From Candidatus Rhabdochlamydia sp. (GTDB taxonomy: Bacteria; Chlamydiota; Chlamydiia; Chlamydiales; Rhabdochlamydiaceae), in contig JASHWM010000150.1 of the NCBI GenBank assembly GCA_030044075.1, positions 1 through 6,920 of the forward strand: a stretch of 6,920 bases of DNA. The letters run 5' to 3'. Positions within the stretch are counted from its first letter, which is position 1. Every line of letters begins with the position of its first letter. Positions 5,469-6,920 of this stretch are shown piece after piece. The notes beneath the pieces are model-generated. The model was given only the letters and a program-made list of their open reading frames with translations, searched no databases and was not told the origin of the DNA. The translations under genes and the position numbers were made by a program.

Positions 5469-5867
5469 ATGACTAAGGTAAAAAATGCTCGTTCTCAATT
5501 TTTACTAAGAGGGGTTTCTCTTCACAAATCCAGCCACTCGGCCCCAAAACAAACTCGAAAGAAGAATCGAAAAGAAGTCCACAAAACTTTAGGAGACCTC
5601 CCCAAAGAACAAGAGCATCCTGCATACCATGCCGATAAAACGGCCCTCTACAAAAAACGCTATCAAAAAATGCGTAAAGAGATCCAAACCGCTCAACTCC
5701 AAAGAGTTTCAAAAAAATCAAAACGGACGACACCTGGAAAGGTGCTAGAGGATTCTTCTCCGAAGATTGTCCATGTGGAAGGGGCAAGGTGGCTCAAGAC
5801 AACAGTAAAGCAGCAGGTAAACCAATCGAAGAAAATTCAAAAAAAACTAATTAAAAAGAAACGTTAA
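5469..5867 (+). CDS. Highly basic lysine-rich protein of unknown function
   Basis: I do not recognise this 132-residue protein. It has 28 Lys and 10 Arg (about 29 percent) against only 9 acidic residues, so its net charge is near +29. There is no hydrophobic stretch long enough for a membrane helix and no signal peptide. The N-terminal half alternates basic clusters (TRKKNRK 29-35) with a more mixed segment; ALYKKRYQKMRKEIQ (60-74) could form a short helix, and the C-terminus ends in repeated KK pairs and KKKR. It lacks the alanine-lysine repeats of the chlamydial histone-like proteins Hc1/Hc2. Composition suggests binding to nucleic acid or the ribosome, by inference only. Start ATG 5469 has a weak GGA 5 nt upstream. 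A competing reverse-strand reading (5787-5473) looks like a shadow. The short, composition-biased sequence leaves some doubt that it is expressed. Confidence 0.6.
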   Translation: MTKVKNARSQFLLRGVSLHKSSHSAPKQTRKKNRKEVHKTLGDLPKEQEHPAYHADKTALYKKRYQKMRKEIQTAQLQRVSKKSKRTTPGKVLEDSSPKIVHVEGARWLKTTVKQQVNQSKKIQKKLIKKKR

Positions 5868-5921
5868 AAAGCATAATTTAAAATATTGTATTATAAAGGC
5901 TAACGTGCTAATCTTGAACGG

Positions 5922-5942
5922 ATGATAACACGTGTTCTTTAA
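5922..5942 (+). CDS. Possible 6-codon leader peptide before the metallophosphoesterase
   Basis: ATG at 5922 opens a reading frame MITRVL that stops at TAA 5940-5942. The last A of the stop is the first base of the next gene's ATG (TAATG). A ribosome finishing here would be placed exactly on the downstream start, which otherwise lacks a Shine-Dalgarno sequence. There is no clear ribosome site before the mini-ORF either, and an ORF this short arises easily by chance. Confidence 0.2.
   Translation: MITRVL
5927..5936. promoter_or_regulatory. 10-bp palindrome in place of the ribosome binding site
   Basis: AACACGTGTT is a perfect 10-bp palindrome ending 5 bp before the ATG at 5942, where a Shine-Dalgarno sequence would normally be. 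It could be an operator or chance; as RNA it is too short to make a stable hairpin with a loop. Confidence 0.25.
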
Positions 5943-6811
5943 TGACTTTAAAAATTGCGCATATTTCAGATCTTCATTTTTCCCATCTAAGCTTTGACCC
6001 GGGGCAGTTCTTTTCAAAGCGTTGGATTGGAAACCTCAACCTGGTCTTTTCAAGGAAGAAAGGCTATACGCCTGAAAAACTTGAAACCCTCCACGAGGCT
6101 TTCTCTTCATTAGGTGTCACCCATCTTTTGATCACAGGAGATGTTACGACCACTTCACTCAAAGAAGAGTTTGTTAAAGCTCAAGAATTTGTGAAAAAAT
6201 TCGAAAATATGGGCATCCAGACTTTTGTCATTCCCGGCAACCACGACCACTACACGAAAGCAGCTTACAAAAGCAATTTGTTTTATGAGTATTTTCCCTC
6301 TCACCTAAGCCCTTTATTGGACTATAATCTTATAGAGCACAGGGTTGCTGCAATGCCCCTATCATCAAAATGGTGGTTTGTCCTTCTTGATACTGCAAGA
6401 GCAACCTCTCTCATTTCTTCCAGAGGGGAATTTTCCGAAGAGATCGAAAAAAACCTTCGAAGCGTTCTTTCTCAAATTCCCAAAGATACCAATGTTATCT
6501 TGCTGAACCATTTCCCCCTTTTTCAAAACGACCACCCAAGAAAAGAGCTGACTGGGGCGAAGCGATTGCAAAAAGTGCTAGAAGAATATCCCCAAGTTAA
6601 ACTATATCTCCATGGACACTCCCATCGACACTGCATCGCCGACTTAAGGGAAAATGGCTATCCTATCGTGATCGACAGCGGAAGCACAGCAAGGGCTAAG
6701 GACGGCACCTGGAACTTTATCGAGATCGAAGAAAAAAACTGCCAAATTACAGCGTTTCGTTCCGAAAACTCCCACTGGGAAACCTTTCAAAAACACTCAA
6801 TGGAGTGGTAA
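5942..6811 (+). CDS. Calcineurin-like metallophosphoesterase
   Basis: This 289-residue protein is a complete binuclear-metal phosphoesterase. All metal-binding motifs of the superfamily are present in order: D10-L-H12, G66-D67, G99-N-H-D102, H190 in LLNHFPL, and G225-H-S-H228. The segment FFSKRWIGNLNLVFSRKKGY (23-42) is an insertion between the first two motifs, basic and somewhat hydrophobic. There is no signal peptide or membrane helix, so it is probably cytoplasmic. The substrate cannot be told from sequence; superfamily members cleave cyclic nucleotides, nucleotide-sugar lipids and other phosphodiesters. The lack of an N-terminal membrane segment argues against the lipid A enzyme LpxG, but does not exclude a UDP-diacylglucosamine-type substrate. 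The start is certain from the family N-terminus and from the in-frame stop at 5915-5917, although no Shine-Dalgarno sequence is visible. The YkgJ-type gene follows after one base. Confidence 0.92.
   Translation: MTLKIAHISDLHFSHLSFDPGQFFSKRWIGNLNLVFSRKKGYTPEKLETLHEAFSSLGVTHLLITGDVTTTSLKEEFVKAQEFVKKFENMGIQTFVIPGNHDHYTKAAYKSNLFYEYFPSHLSPLLDYNLIEHRVAAMPLSSKWWFVLLDTARATSLISSRGEFSEEIEKNLRSVLSQIPKDTNVILLNHFPLFQNDHPRKELTGAKRLQKVLEEYPQVKLYLHGHSHRHCIADLRENGYPIVIDSGSTARAKDGTWNFIEIEEKNCQITAFRSENSHWETFQKHSMEW
6802..6805 (+). promoter_or_regulatory. Ribosome binding site of the YkgJ-type gene, inside the metallophosphoesterase
   Basis: GGAG lies 7 nt before the ATG at 6813 and is formed by the last codons of the metallophosphoesterase gene. 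With only one base between the stop and the next start, translation of the two genes is probably coupled. Confidence 0.65.
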
Positions 6812-6812
6812 T

Positions 6813-6920
6813 ATGTTGCCTTGGTACAAAGATGGACTCCGTTTCAAATGCACAGGATGCGGCGAGTGCTGCACAGGTGAACCAGGTTGCGTGTGGGTCA
6901 CTGACAAGGAAATTGAGCAG
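6813..6920 (+). CDS. YkgJ-family CxxCxxCC cysteine-cluster protein (partial, 5' end only)
   Basis: Only the first 36 codons are inside the window; the reading frame is open to the right edge. The N-terminus carries C13-x-x-C16-x-x-C19-C20 (CTGCGECC), the signature of the YkgJ/UPF0153 family, which is predicted to bind a metal ion (Zn or Fe, possibly Fe-S). A further Cys is at 26. The following GEPG and VWVTDKEIE also fit the family, in which this segment leads into a helix. The biochemical role of the family is not established. The start ATG has GGAG 7 nt upstream and lies one base after the metallophosphoesterase stop, so the two are co-transcribed and may work together. Confidence 0.88.
   Translation, partial: MLPWYKDGLRFKCTGCGECCTGEPGCVWVTDKEIEQ

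Noticed and set aside
5473..5787. Minus-strand ORF of 104 codons opposite the basic protein
   Set aside because: It has no ribosome site or family resemblance, and its hydrophobic/aromatic composition is what the complement of a lysine-rich gene gives.
5902..5910. CIRCE-like half-site (GTGCTAA) that might mark HrcA control
   Set aside because: No matching TTAGCACTC half-site is found 9 bp away, it is not upstream of groEL, and no CIRCE element is seen before nadC or groEL.
1..6920. Mobile element, CRISPR array or defence system
   Set aside because: No transposase, integrase, long terminal inverted repeats, spacer-repeat pattern or defence gene is present; all complete genes but one fall in housekeeping or common families.

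Overview
The window looks like a piece of chromosome from a member of the Chlamydiae, most likely an environmental (Parachlamydiales-type) lineage. This is inferred from the overall style of the proteins and from the presence of an extra, groES-less GroEL of the kind chlamydiae carry. It was not tested by any search. Coding DNA is of moderate G+C and the intergenic gaps are strongly A+T-rich. There are no insertion sequences, integrases, CRISPR arrays or phage genes. It reads as ordinary chromosome with a few odd details rather than an accessory island.

Left part, plus strand (1-1161): about 250 bp of A+T-rich, gene-free DNA contains a two-copy 22-bp tandem repeat with internal dyad symmetry. 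It is followed by a good sigma70-type promoter, a complete tRNA-Cys(GCA), and, only 15 nt after the tRNA, rsmI (16S rRNA C1402 ribose methyltransferase) starting at GTG. The tRNA and rsmI look like one transcription unit concerned with translation.

Middle part, minus strand (5290 down to 1163): four genes are read leftward in the order nadC (quinolinate phosphoribosyltransferase), a GroEL paralogue, a divergent GT9-type (heptosyltransferase-like) glycosyltransferase, and a GNAT acetyltransferase with an apparent signal peptide. nadC and groEL are 27 bp apart, and the glycosyltransferase and GNAT genes 18 bp apart. A 9-bp-stem terminator-like hairpin lies between groEL and the glycosyltransferase, so this is probably two sub-operons with possible read-through. 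The GNAT gene converges on rsmI with one base between the stop codons.

Right part, plus strand (5469-6920): after a divergent, nearly pure A+T gap come a 132-residue, extremely basic protein of unknown function, a complete calcineurin-type metallophosphoesterase, and, one base after its stop, the first 36 codons of a YkgJ-type CxxCxxCC protein that runs off the window. The metallophosphoesterase has no visible Shine-Dalgarno sequence. It is preceded by a 10-bp palindrome and a possible 6-codon leader ORF whose stop overlaps its start codon.

The most interesting points are the exported-looking GNAT enzyme, the GroEL paralogue with intact ATPase and co-chaperonin-binding positions but no groES and no GGM tail, the orphan basic protein, and the tandem dyad repeat upstream of tRNA-Cys. 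I see no convincing new multi-gene system.
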